Positions 7,549 through 16,082 of a DNA stretch of 64,000 nucleotides are shown here, in pieces. The stretch spans positions 1 through 64,000 of the forward strand of contig JACOSO010000017.1 in NCBI GenBank assembly GCA_016178785.1, written 5' to 3'. This DNA is from Bacteroidota bacterium (GTDB taxonomy: Bacteria; Bacteroidota; Bacteroidia; Cytophagales; Cyclobacteriaceae). Under the pieces are notes generated by a model, which was given only the letters and a program-made list of their open reading frames with translations, was not told where the DNA came from and did no database searches. Numbering within the stretch: the first letter of the stretch is position 1; every line of letters begins with the position of its first letter. The translations under genes were made by a program, and so were the position numbers.

Positions 7549-9492
7549 ATGGTAACAAGTAACCCAACGCACGACTTTACTTCATTGCTCCAAAAAGAGT
7601 GGTTAGAGACTAACGGACTTGGTGGCTATGCCAGTGGCACGGTTTCCGGAGCCCATTCGCGAAGGTATCATGGTTTACTTGTTGCTGCAGTGCATCCGCC
7701 AGTTGGGCGAATGGTTGTCGTGTCGAAGTTTGATGAGACCATTGTAGTCGGAGAGAATAGGATTGAACTGAGCTCCAATCAGTATCCCGGCATTGTACAT
7801 CCAAAGGGTTATGAGCATCTGACAAAATTTGAGCGCGATCTCTTTCCAGAGTTTTATTACGATGCTCAAGGAATTGAGCTTAAGAAAACAGTTGCATCAA
7901 TTCATGGGGAGAACACAACTTTAGTTTTGTACGAAGTACTCAACGCACTCGATAAATTCAAACTGGAGTTATTGCCGCTTTATGCATGTCGTGATTTTCA
8001 CAGCACTTCACATGCGAATAACAGCATCGGCCAACCCTATTTGTTTGAAGATGGAATTTTCCGCACGTTGAATTATCAAGGATGCCCGGAGTTTTTTATT
8101 CAGGTTCCAAATTCAGCTTTCACGGAAAGCAAAAATTGGTATTACAATTTCGAATTTGCTGTAGAGCAATATCGCGGCCTTGACTTTAAAGAAGATTTAT
8201 ACACGCACGGAAAATTTTCTGTTGAGCTTAAGAAAGGGGATAAGCTCGGAATAATCATCTCTACAGAAGATCCGAAGGGAAGAGACGCATTTAAGATTTT
8301 TGATAAAGAGAAAAAGAGAAGGCATTCAGTTGTAAAAGATTTTTCGGAGAACAAAAGCCTGAAACGCCTGGCATTAGCTGCTGATCAATTTATAGTAAAG
8401 CGAGGAAAATTAAATACGGTGATTGCAGGCTATCATTGGTTTTCTGATTGGGGCCGTGATACCATGATCTCTCTTCCTGGTTTATGTTTAGTTACCGGAA
8501 GATTTGAGGATGCAAGAAATATTCTAAAATCATTTGCCGAAAGTGTAAGCGAAGGAATGCTGCCGAACCGTTTTCCCGATTATGGTGAAGCACCTGAGTA
8601 CAATACAGTAGATGCAACACTCTGGTTTTTTCATGCGATTTATAAATATTATCAATACACTTCGGATAAGGAGTTCATTTCAAAACTGATTCCTGTTTTG
8701 AAAGACATAATCGAATGGCATTGCAAATGCACTCGATATAATATTCACGTTGATCCATCAGATGAATTACTTTACGCTGGAGAACACGGAGTTCAACTCA
8801 CTTGGATGGATGCTAAAGTTGGTGATTGGGTAGTGACTCCACGCATCGGAAAGCCAGTAGAAATCAACGCGCTTTGGTACAATGCATTGTGTGCAATGAA
8901 TTTCTTATTGACTGAATCAGGTAAAAAGGAAGAAGGAGAAAATTATCTCACTAAGTCGAAGAAAGTGTTGAGGAGCTTCAACGAACAATTTTGGAATGAA
9001 CAACAAAATTGTCTTTATGATTACGTAGATGGAGCAAACAAAAATGATGATCTCAGACCAAATCAAATCTACGCACTTAGTCTTCCTTTTCCTTTGCTTA
9101 CGAAAGCCAAGGGACAACAGATTTTGAAAGCAGTGACTGAAAAACTATTAACACCAAAAGGATTGAGAAGTTTGTCGCCTGATCATAAAGATTATCATCC
9201 AATCTATGGCGGAGATCAATGGCATCGCGACAGTGCCTATCACCAGGGAACGGTTTGGAGTTTTTTACTCGGCCCGTATGTTGACGCCTTGATGTTTGTG
9301 AAAGGAACAAAAGGCAAATCAGAAGCAACGAAATTATTGAATCAATTTTTAAATCATCTGGATGAGGCAGGAATAGGAACGGTTTCGGAAATCTTTGATG
9401 CCGAAGCTCCCCACACTCCTCGCGGATGCATGGCCCAAGCGTGGGGCGTAGCTGAGACTCTTCGGGTGGCGGTTGAACATCGGCTTTTTTAA
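7549..9492 (+). CDS. Amylo-alpha-1,6-glucosidase / glycogen debranching enzyme-type glucosidase
   Basis: A 647-residue protein of the bacterial/archaeal debranching-enzyme type. The N-terminal domain begins with EWLETNGLGGYASGTVSG and RRYHGLLVAA, the family hallmark. From about residue 270 the (alpha/alpha)6 catalytic barrel carries AGYHWFSDWGRDTMISLPGL, LPNRFPDYGEAPEYNTVDA, LTWMDAKVGDWVVTPRIGKP and YHQGTVWSFLLGPY. Family members release alpha-1,6-linked glucose at glycogen branch points. The GH57 and GT4 genes for glycogen work are about 18 kb away on the other strand. No signal peptide is seen, fitting an intracellular glycogen role. Confidence 0.92.
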   Translation: MVTSNPTHDFTSLLQKEWLETNGLGGYASGTVSGAHSRRYHGLLVAAVHPPVGRMVVVSKFDETIVVGENRIELSSNQYPGIVHPKGYEHLTKFERDLFPEFYYDAQGIELKKTVASIHGENTTLVLYEVLNALDKFKLELLPLYACRDFHSTSHANNSIGQPYLFEDGIFRTLNYQGCPEFFIQVPNSAFTESKNWYYNFEFAVEQYRGLDFKEDLYTHGKFSVELKKGDKLGIIISTEDPKGRDAFKIFDKEKKRRHSVVKDFSENKSLKRLALAADQFIVKRGKLNTVIAGYHWFSDWGRDTMISLPGLCLVTGRFEDARNILKSFAESVSEGMLPNRFPDYGEAPEYNTVDATLWFFHAIYKYYQYTSDKEFISKLIPVLKDIIEWHCKCTRYNIHVDPSDELLYAGEHGVQLTWMDAKVGDWVVTPRIGKPVEINALWYNALCAMNFLLTESGKKEEGENYLTKSKKVLRSFNEQFWNEQQNCLYDYVDGANKNDDLRPNQIYALSLPFPLLTKAKGQQILKAVTEKLLTPKGLRSLSPDHKDYHPIYGGDQWHRDSAYHQGTVWSFLLGPYVDALMFVKGTKGKSEATKLLNQFLNHLDEAGIGTVSEIFDAEAPHTPRGCMAQAWGVAETLRVAVEHRLF

Positions 9493-9603
9493 TTGACGAA
9501 TAGTTGATTCTATTGCTTGGAACTCATTAATGTTCCCAATAATAAATAAGACTTCGTGTTGCTTGCCAGAATAAACATTGAAGGCCAGGAAGGATGAGCA
9601 TAT

Positions 9604-10065
9604 TTATTCATAGAATTCAAAAACATATTTTTCATCGTAATTGATTTCAAATCTTTTTAAGAGTTCCAAATATTCTGTCTTGAAAGATAGTTTGGAGTGG
9701 TGTTCTTCTTGCTTCATTATATATTGGATTACGTTGTCACGTTGTGAACGAGAATAGGAGAATGCACCGTACCCTTCTTGCCAGCTGAATTTTCCTGAAA
9801 CAAGTTTGTTATCATTAATCCATTTTGATGACGATGCTTTGAGCATTCTCATTTGATCTGAGATGGGCATGCTAACCGGTAATTCAAAGAATACATGAAC
9901 ATGATCAAGCCAACCGTTAACGGCCAAGGGAAATGATCCGTCATTTTTTAAAATGCCAAACATATAACGATGCAGATCGTCACGGAAATTTTTGGTGATC
10001 ACGTTTTCTCTCCCTTTGACAGCGAATACGCAATGAATATTTAATTGAGAATAGGTGTTTGCCAT
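9604..10065 (-). CDS. REP-associated tyrosine transposase (IS200/IS605-like Y1 family)
   Basis: A 153-residue HUH nuclease. The metal-binding pair lies in LDHVHVFF (about residue 53), and the nucleophile tyrosine is probably in NVIQYIMKQEEHH (about 120). SSSKWINDNKLVSGKFSWQEGYGAFSYS matches the common Bacteroidota branch of the family in wording and order. It is full length with no frameshift. It stands alone, with no TnpB and no flanking IS ends. A large array of short palindromes begins about 40 bases upstream of its start, as expected of RAYTs that mobilise or maintain REP elements. Confidence 0.88.
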   Translation of the reverse strand: MANTYSQLNIHCVFAVKGRENVITKNFRDDLHRYMFGILKNDGSFPLAVNGWLDHVHVFFELPVSMPISDQMRMLKASSSKWINDNKLVSGKFSWQEGYGAFSYSRSQRDNVIQYIMKQEEHHSKLSFKTEYLELLKRFEINYDEKYVFEFYE

Positions 10066-10099
10066 TGGATTTTATTTTCTAAAAATGAAAAAAAATATG

Positions 10100-10740
10100 G
10101 ACATCCCTACGGGATTTAAAACCAAATTCCATTTTCGGTCTACCATAACGGCATCCCTACGGGATTTGGATTGTAGTTCCGTTAGGTACGACCCTTAACG
10201 TATGTCGATGAGACCGCTGCAGAATTTGGTTATTGGCTCCGTCACGCGTGACCCTTAAGGGTGCGCTGATAAGGCCCCTACAGGTTTTGGGTTATTAGCT
10301 CCATTAGGAGCGATCCTTATGGTAGATTTTTAATATCACAAATTAAACCGTTTAGTCCCGTAGGGACGGCTATATTCATTTCGGAATGGCAACAAGGTAA
10401 GCGTGGCAAAAAGCACAATAAAAATTCCTCCACATGATTTCGATTTTAAGGTATGCCAATAAGATTCCTGCAGAATTGGAGTTTTTAGCTCTGCTGGGAG
10501 CGATCCTTATGGGACCATAGGAGTTCCTTACGAGATTTGGATTTAGCTCCCGTTAGACACGACCCTTAAGGTCTGCCGATAATCGCTACAGATTTTGGGT
10601 TATTAGCTCCGTTAGGAGCGACCCATATGGTAGATTTTTAATACGACAAAATAACGTGAGTCCCGTAGGGACGACCATATTCATTTCCGAAATGGCAATA
10701 ACGTAGCGTATGCAAAAACCACGACAAAAAATTCCTTCCT
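10100..10740. repeat. REP-like palindrome array linked to the RAYT gene
   Basis: About six degenerate units of roughly 60 bases, each with a short hairpin. Clear hairpins are ATCCC-TAC-GGGAT at 10103-10115 and 10153-10165, GTCACGCGTGAC at 10241-10252, GCTCC-ATTA-GGAGC at 10298-10311, GTCCC-GTA-GGGAC at 10355-10367 and 10660-10672, and GCTCC-GTTA-GGAGC at 10606-10619. The segment GACCCTTAAGG recurs between them. Blocks 10278-10430 and 10586-10739 are diverged copies of one longer unit. ATCCCTACGGGAT is the reverse-strand form of GTCCCGTAGGGAC with altered ends, so units occur in both orientations. No gene lies in this 735-base gap. Confidence 0.85.
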
Positions 10741-10800
10741 CTTGTAGTCAACCCGACAATTGGTCTCGGCCTTCTCGCGTAGAATTGCGTTAAGAAATTT

Positions 10801-11637
10801 ATGGTAGAATCTCTTAAAAAAAATTGGAAAGTGTATAGCATGGAAGCAGTATGCCTCGGCATCTTCATGATTTCAGCTTCCTTTTTTGCAACAATATTGG
10901 AATACCCCAATTCGATAGTTCATCAAGCGCTCCCTAGTGGTTTTGTGAGATTGTGTCTGATGGGCTTGGCCATGGGAGTCACAGCCTTGTGCATCAACTA
11001 TTCACCAATGGGTAAACTCTCAGGGGCTCACATGAATCCCGCCTTGACTTTGACTTTTTTGACACTTGGAAAAATAAAACGCAATGATGCAATCTATTAT
11101 TCCATCTTTCAGTGCATTGGTGGAGTGACAGCAGTAGCGCTCATGACTTTAGTAATCGGAAATCCCTTTCATGATTCACATGTGAACTATGTCACTACTG
11201 TTCCTGGAAAATTTGGCGAGGCGGGCGCATTCGTTGTAGAAGTAATCATCGCTTTCGTCATGCTGACAATGGTTCTCACAACATCCAATAATCCAAAACT
11301 TAGAAACTATACCGGAGCCATCGCAGGTTTATTTGTGATGTGCTTCGTAATCTTTTCTGGGCCTATTTCGGGATTTAGCATGAACCCAGCGCGGACAATT
11401 GCATCTGCTGTGCCTTCGGGAATGTATTCTTCATTCTGGATTTACATGACAGCACCTTTCATTGGTTTTGGACTAGCTGCATTTATTTATAAAAGCCTTC
11501 ATGGCAAGGTGATATGCGCTAAGATGCATCACAGCGATCACTATTTATGCATTTTTAATTGTGGATACTGTCAGCATGAGTCTATAGTCGTGAGTAAAGA
11601 GTCCATTGTAAATACAAAATCTGCTCTAAATGAATAG
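10801..11637 (+). CDS. MIP family channel (aquaporin/glycerol facilitator-like)
   Basis: A 278-residue integral membrane protein with six predicted membrane segments and both half-helix signature motifs, HMNPALTL (about residue 79) and FSMNPARTIASA (about 198). After the last membrane segment (about residue 230) is an unusual cysteine/histidine-rich tail, about 237-262, with the pattern C-x3-HH-x2-H-x2-C-x3-C-x2-C-x-H, which could bind a metal. The last 16 or so residues are encoded by an inverted-repeat arm and look like an addition. Water versus glycerol selectivity cannot be settled here. It stands just upstream of the GMC oxidoreductase on the same strand. Confidence 0.88.
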   Translation: MVESLKKNWKVYSMEAVCLGIFMISASFFATILEYPNSIVHQALPSGFVRLCLMGLAMGVTALCINYSPMGKLSGAHMNPALTLTFLTLGKIKRNDAIYYSIFQCIGGVTAVALMTLVIGNPFHDSHVNYVTTVPGKFGEAGAFVVEVIIAFVMLTMVLTTSNNPKLRNYTGAIAGLFVMCFVIFSGPISGFSMNPARTIASAVPSGMYSSFWIYMTAPFIGFGLAAFIYKSLHGKVICAKMHHSDHYLCIFNCGYCQHESIVVSKESIVNTKSALNE

Positions 11638-11654
11638 ACTCATTACTCACGACT
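11586..11654. repeat. Inverted repeat spanning the aquaporin stop codon
   Basis: Arm 11586-11603 and arm 11637-11654 are complementary at 17 of 18 positions, with the stop codon region in the loop. The right arm is followed by more copies of the same words (GACTAAAGACTAAGGACTCA) up to about 11690. It could act as a transcript-stabilising hairpin. It belongs to the iterated-word islands seen elsewhere in the window. Confidence 0.65.
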
Positions 11655-11700
11655 AAAGACTAAGGACTCATGACCAAAGACTAAATACGTAGAAACAATT

Positions 11701-13242
11701 ATGGAAACTAAATACGACATCATTATCATAGGTTCTGGCGCAGGTGGAGGAACCATTGCCTACAAGCTTGCTATTACAGGAAAGAAAATCTTAATTCTCG
11801 AACGCGGTGATTTTATTCCAAAGGAAAAAGAAAACTGGGATGCTGTAGAAGTTTTTTCGAAAGGACGTTACCGCACCACAGAAGTTTGGTATGATAAAGA
11901 CGACAAACCCTTCAATCCATTCACTCACTATGCCGTAGGTGGAAATACCAAAATGTATGGAGCAGCATTGTTCCGTTTGCGCGAAAGTGATTTTAAAGAA
12001 ATAAAACATTTTGGTGGCGTCTCGCCAGAATGGCCAATCACTTACAATGAGTTGGAACCTTACTATACGCAAGCAGAAAAACTATATTCTGTTCACGGAA
12101 AGCGAGGAATTGATCCGACAGAACCAAAGACGAGTTCTGAATATTTTTTTCCTCCATTAAAGCATGAAGAAAGTATGCAAGAGTTGTACGATAATATTAC
12201 AGCGCTTGGATACAAACCTTTTCCACTTCCAATTGGTGTGCGATTAGGTGATAACGGAAAAGAGGGATCATCGCCTGTGGTGTTGAGCAACTTTGATGGT
12301 TTTCCTGATCCAACAGAAGCCAAAGCAGATGCACAAGTTGTTGCCTTAAAGCAAGCCATGAAGCTTCCAAACGTAACCCTTCTCACCAATTGCCATGTCG
12401 ATAAATTATTGACCGATCGATCGGGAATGCGTGTTGCCTCCGTTCAAGTCACATACAGCGGTGAGAAATTGCAATTTGATGCTACAACTTTTATTCTCTC
12501 TGCAGGTGCGGTAAACAGTGCAGCTATTTTACTTCGCTCGGCAAATCATCAACATCCCAAGGGGTTGGCGAATAGTTCTGATCAAGTCGGAAGGAATTAT
12601 ATGTTGCATCAAAACGGATGTGTGATTTCAATCTCTAAAAAGAAGAACACGGCACAGTTTCAAAAATCATTTTCAATCGCTGACTTTTATAACAACGCAC
12701 CCGATTCAAAATATCCCGTTGGAGCAATTCAGTTGATGGGAAAGAATGATCCCGATACACTGATGGGTTTAGCTAAGGATCATTTTCCAGATAAGTCATT
12801 TGAAGAGCTCTCTACTCACTCCATTGATTGGTGGATCACCGCTGAAGATCTTCCAGATCCTGAAAACAGAGTTACTCTTAAGACTGATGGATCAATCAAA
12901 ACAATTTACAACGTAAATAATCGCGAGGCTTATGATCGCATCAAAGGAAAAGTTCACAATATTCTTGACCAATTGGGTGAGCTTGATCCATTGATGAAGA
13001 CGACTGCTCGTGTAGGTTATGACCTGGGCATCAAGGGAGTTTCTCACCAGATGGGTACACTTAAGTTTGGTCGCGATCCTAAAACTTCTGTGCTCGATGT
13101 GAATTGCAAAACTCACGACTTAGATAATTTGTATGCCGTAGATGCAAGTTTTTTTGTTTCATCCGGTGCATTTAACCCATCGCTTACAATAATGGCTAAT
13201 GCATTGCGAGTGGGGGATTATTTGATAAAAAAATTGAGATAG
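11701..13242 (+). CDS. GMC family oxidoreductase (FAD-dependent alcohol/sugar dehydrogenase)
   Basis: A 513-residue flavoprotein. The FAD-binding loop GSGAGGGTIA is near residue 12, and GGNTKMYGAALFRLRE near 81 is the GMC signature region. The C-terminal catalytic part has GVSHQMGTLKFGRDP (His near 445) and NLYAVDASFFVSSGAFNPSLTIMANALR, which contains the conserved C-terminal FAD contact. There is no secretion signal. Substrates in this family are alcohols, sugars and sterols. A lactonase-like gene (18386 region) and sugar enzymes nearby make a sugar or polyol plausible, as inference only. Confidence 0.88.
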   Translation: METKYDIIIIGSGAGGGTIAYKLAITGKKILILERGDFIPKEKENWDAVEVFSKGRYRTTEVWYDKDDKPFNPFTHYAVGGNTKMYGAALFRLRESDFKEIKHFGGVSPEWPITYNELEPYYTQAEKLYSVHGKRGIDPTEPKTSSEYFFPPLKHEESMQELYDNITALGYKPFPLPIGVRLGDNGKEGSSPVVLSNFDGFPDPTEAKADAQVVALKQAMKLPNVTLLTNCHVDKLLTDRSGMRVASVQVTYSGEKLQFDATTFILSAGAVNSAAILLRSANHQHPKGLANSSDQVGRNYMLHQNGCVISISKKKNTAQFQKSFSIADFYNNAPDSKYPVGAIQLMGKNDPDTLMGLAKDHFPDKSFEELSTHSIDWWITAEDLPDPENRVTLKTDGSIKTIYNVNNREAYDRIKGKVHNILDQLGELDPLMKTTARVGYDLGIKGVSHQMGTLKFGRDPKTSVLDVNCKTHDLDNLYAVDASFFVSSGAFNPSLTIMANALRVGDYLIKKLR

Positions 13243-13250
13243 AATTATAA

Positions 13251-13340
13251 GTAGGCAGTATGCAGAACGCAGTCGGCAGTCATTCGAAATTTGGACGAAG
13301 GGCAATTTACTGCCTACTGGTGCCTGCCTACTGCCTACTT
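13251..13340. repeat. Iterated-word inverted repeat island overlapping a gene start
   Basis: The left arm iterates GTAGGCAGTATGCAG and CGGCAGT; the right arm iterates ACTGCCTACTGG and TGCCTACTGCCTAC. The start codon at 13260 and the signal peptide of the next gene lie inside it. Confidence 0.65.
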
Positions 13341-13799
13341 TTCAACCCAACTTATGCTCAAGAAGAAAAACCCCGATGGCTTTTGGGTGCAGGCCTGACG
13401 TATGACAACTACATGAACAAGCCGGGAGTAAATTTGAACGTGACCTATCGCGTGATTGGCAATTTTCACATTGGTCCAGATTTCAGCGCGTTGCTTAATA
13501 AAGAGGATAAAGAAAATGGAGTGACCGTGTTAAAGAAAGAACTGGAATACAACTTTAATGCGACTCAACTTTTTGAATTGAACAAAGTAATTGCCATTTA
13601 CCCATTGGCTGGAATAAATTTTTCTAAGGTCACCACGCACCCGGTAAATAGCGAGCCGGTTAAAAAAGTAGTCACTGCGTTAAATGTTGGAGGCGGAGTA
13701 GAGCTTGAGCTAAAATCATTCAAACTCTTTTTCGAATCTAAATACGTATCGCAATTAGATAAATACGACTTCACTCTTGGTGCACTTTTCAGGCTTTAA
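13260..13799 (+). CDS. Exported beta-barrel-like protein of unknown function
   Basis: A 179-residue protein. Residues 1-34 read as a signal peptide with hydrophobic core IYCLLVPAYCLLF and a cleavage site after TYA. The mature part alternates polar and hydrophobic residues in short strands (LLGAGLTYDNYM, LNVGGGVELELKSFKLFFESKYVS) and ends in LGALFRL, suggesting an outer-membrane beta barrel or periplasmic sandwich. I recognise no named family. The signal peptide is encoded by an inverted-repeat island, and the next in-frame ATG lies too far in, so the start within the repeat is probably real. Confidence 0.65.
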   Translation: MQNAVGSHSKFGRRAIYCLLVPAYCLLFNPTYAQEEKPRWLLGAGLTYDNYMNKPGVNLNVTYRVIGNFHIGPDFSALLNKEDKENGVTVLKKELEYNFNATQLFELNKVIAIYPLAGINFSKVTTHPVNSEPVKKVVTALNVGGGVELELKSFKLFFESKYVSQLDKYDFTLGALFRL

Positions 13800-13808
13800 T
13801 TAATCATT

Positions 13809-14831
13809 ATGAATTTCAATACCATTCACCGAAAATATTTTCAGTATTGCCTACTGCTTACTGCCTCCTACCTACTTTTAAAGTCCAGTTATGCTCAAAC
13901 AGTAACCCGAGTAGATGCTGTTGGAATTACTGTACTCGATATGGATCGTGCGCTGAACTTTTTCACCAAGGTCTTGCCCTTCGAGAAAATCTCTGAAATA
14001 GAAGTTGCCGGAGCTGAATATGAAAAACTGAAAGGTGTTTTCGGTATCCGTTATAAAAAGGTAAGGCTTCGTTTGGGAGACGAGGAAATCGAATTGACGG
14101 ATTATCTAACTACTGGCGGCCGATCAATACCGGAAGATTCCAGAAGTAATGATTTGTGGTTTCAGCACATCGCCATTGTAGTGAGCAATATGGATTCAGC
14201 TTATGCACGGTTGCGAAAATTTGGAGCACAACACGTTTCAACATCACCTCAAACTTTGCCGAAGACAATCCCTGCAGCGGAAGGCATTAGGGCATTTTAT
14301 TTTCGCGATCCTGCAGGGCACAATTTGGAGTTGATCTATTTTCCAGCAGGTAAAGGGAACCCCAAATGGCAAAATTCAAAAGGAAAAATATTCCTCGGGA
14401 TTGACCACACCGCAATAGGAATTTCGAATACGCAGCAAAGCAGGAGGTTCTATGCAGCTTTGGGTGTTAACTACAAGGGAGAGAGTTTCAACTTCGGCAT
14501 TGAACAGGAGCACCTTAACAATGTAGAAGGCGCGAGTTTGCACATCTCGGGAAATAAGGCTTTGGATGGAATTGGTGTTGAGTTTTTAGAATACCTAAAG
14601 CCAAAGGGTGGAAGACCTTATCCAAAAGATGAAAGAGCTGATGATTTAATTCATTTTGAAACGTTAATGATTTCGAATGACATAGAATCGCTATTCAGCA
14701 AATTGAAAAGAGAAAACGTGCACTTCGTTTCTACTTCCGTTATTCAAATTCCAATATCAAGCTATTGCTACAAAAAAGGCTTTTACATCCGAGATCCGGA
14801 CGGCCATGTCATTGGGATATTTGAAGAATAA
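13809..14831 (+). CDS. Exported VOC (glyoxalase-like) protein with two domains
   Basis: A 340-residue protein with signal peptide (core YCLLLTASYLLL, cleavage after SYA) and two vicinal-oxygen-chelate modules. The first, about 33-180, has VDAVGITVLDMDRALNFFTKVL and FRDPAGHNLELIYF; the second, about 195-340, has GIDHTAIGISNTQQSRRFYAAL and IRDPDGHVIGIFE. Metal-site residues (His and Glu in GHNLELI and neighbours) are partly kept. Export is unusual for glyoxalase relatives, and the substrate is unknown. It follows the beta-barrel-like gene by 9 bases, so the two are probably one transcript. Its signal sequence is made of the same repeat words as that neighbour's. Confidence 0.82.
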   Translation: MNFNTIHRKYFQYCLLLTASYLLLKSSYAQTVTRVDAVGITVLDMDRALNFFTKVLPFEKISEIEVAGAEYEKLKGVFGIRYKKVRLRLGDEEIELTDYLTTGGRSIPEDSRSNDLWFQHIAIVVSNMDSAYARLRKFGAQHVSTSPQTLPKTIPAAEGIRAFYFRDPAGHNLELIYFPAGKGNPKWQNSKGKIFLGIDHTAIGISNTQQSRRFYAALGVNYKGESFNFGIEQEHLNNVEGASLHISGNKALDGIGVEFLEYLKPKGGRPYPKDERADDLIHFETLMISNDIESLFSKLKRENVHFVSTSVIQIPISSYCYKKGFYIRDPDGHVIGIFEE

Positions 14832-14970
14832 ACCTATTTCAATTAGGACTCTTCTTTTAAACATCACAAAAAAAAATTGCTGGACAGGAACTTCCTTCAT
14901 GTGTCAACCTAACGACAAACGTTTCGACCATGCCCACGTTACGTTTGCTAAAATTATTAAACAAAATTTT

Positions 14971-15405
14971 ATGAAAAGATTTCTCACGGTAGTTGCAGTA
15001 GTTGTTTTGACCAATGTTGCTTTTTCGCAAAGCAAAGTTTTCGCTACAAATGGAATGGCTATTAATGGTTATGATGCAGTGGCTTATTTTACTGAAGGTA
15101 AGGCAGTGAAAGGGAGCGAAAGTTATAGCACGAGTTGGAACAATTCGACCTGGGTGTTCGCTTCAAAAGAGTCCCTGGATAAATTTAAAAGTAATCCTGA
15201 AAAGTACAGTCCTCAATTTGGAGGCTTCTGCGCGTTTGGAGTGTCTCGTGGTTACACTGTTCAGACTGACCCCAATGCATGGACTATAGTTAATGACAAG
15301 CTTTACCTGAACTATAATCAACAAGTTAAAGACGATTGGATGAAGGACCGTGACAATCTGATTAGCAAAGCAGAGAAAAATTGGACGGAGTTGAAGAATA
15401 AATGA
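14971..15405 (+). CDS. Exported YHS-domain protein
   Basis: A 144-residue protein. I place the start at 14971 because it gives a clean signal peptide (KRFLTVVAVVVLTNVAFSQ); an upstream in-frame ATG at 14806 overlaps the previous gene and adds only a charged stretch. The YHS core has NGYDAVAYFTEG, FASKESLDKFKSNPEKY and GGFCAFGVS with its single conserved cysteine. YHS domains are often linked to metals or found beside metal enzymes, but the role of these exported forms is not established. Four such genes occur in this window. Confidence 0.85.
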   Translation: MKRFLTVVAVVVLTNVAFSQSKVFATNGMAINGYDAVAYFTEGKAVKGSESYSTSWNNSTWVFASKESLDKFKSNPEKYSPQFGGFCAFGVSRGYTVQTDPNAWTIVNDKLYLNYNQQVKDDWMKDRDNLISKAEKNWTELKNK

Positions 15406-15448
15406 TGGATAAGAGGCAATTGAAACAGACTTTCTGAGTAATGAATAA

Positions 15449-15473
15449 ATGAGAGGCCGGACTGGCCTCTCAT
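15449..15473 (+). terminator. Rho-independent terminator
   Basis: A perfect 10-bp stem ATGAGAGGCC/GGCCTCTCAT with a five-base loop, followed by a short T-rich run. It sits 44 bases after the YHS gene and would also act on the converging strand. The remaining bases to 15575 hold nothing recognisable. Confidence 0.75.
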
Positions 15474-15575
15474 TCGTTTAAGAAAGTGCTTATCAAATTC
15501 ACCATAATGGTTTCGCTAGAAATGAACTTATATTTTCCAGCTTAAAACTCGTTCTGGTTGTCTTGAGCGTTCAGT

Positions 15576-16055
15576 CTATTTTACAAGCCTTTTCACACCC
15601 TTAACCTTAGGCCAGTTAGTGTCGGCTGTGCGAATAAGATTTGCTTCATCCTTTACCCAAGGCTCAAGCGAGTTGAATTTTTCGCGCACCAGTGGCAGCG
15701 ATCCGTTAAAGAAGAGATATAGTTTACCATCGGTTATTTTAAAACACGTTGGGTTGATGGTCACTTTTTTCTTTTGGGTAGCAATGGCAAGCGCACAATA
15801 ACCATCATACTGTGGTAGATACAATTTCGGGTCTCTGCTAAAGAGGTCGCGATTACCGGGAGAGGAAAAATAATAGGAAACGCCATCAAGAACTTTGCTT
15901 ATTTCCGGAGTTCCCTTTATGGCCTTGTTGCTTTTAAAGTACGAGACTACATCGTAACCGCCCAGGGCTACCTTGTCTTTTCCAACGGGTTCAATTTGAG
16001 CTGAGCTTATTCCAAAAGAGGTAGTAAGTAAAAAGAAAAACAGAATTCGTTTCAT
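15576..16055 (-). CDS. Exported YHS-domain protein
   Basis: A 159-residue protein with signal peptide KRILFFFLLTTSFGISSAQ. The YHS core reads GGYDVVSYFKSNKAIKG, then FSRDPKLYLPQYDGYCALA with the conserved cysteine. It begins after the signal with EPVGKDKVALGGYD, very like the YHS protein at 46956-47423 ([14 protein letters not shown]), so those two form a sub-branch distinct from the GGFCA-type copies at 14971 and 16902. Transcribed against its neighbour, it ends facing the terminator at 15449. The membrane protein gene upstream (16083-16661) is on the same strand, 27 bases away. Confidence 0.84.
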   Translation of the reverse strand: MKRILFFFLLTTSFGISSAQIEPVGKDKVALGGYDVVSYFKSNKAIKGTPEISKVLDGVSYYFSSPGNRDLFSRDPKLYLPQYDGYCALAIATQKKKVTINPTCFKITDGKLYLFFNGSLPLVREKFNSLEPWVKDEANLIRTADTNWPKVKGVKRLVK

Positions 16056-16082
16056 GAGTATTTTATTTTGATTGTAATTATT

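Noticed and set aside
10100-10740. Possible CRISPR array because of regularly spaced short repeats
   Set aside because: The repeats are degenerate palindromes with related, not unique, sequence between them, there are no cas genes, and a RAYT gene adjoins.
14806-14970. Upstream ATG for the YHS gene at 14971
   Set aside because: It would overlap the preceding VOC gene and place about 55 charged residues before the signal peptide.
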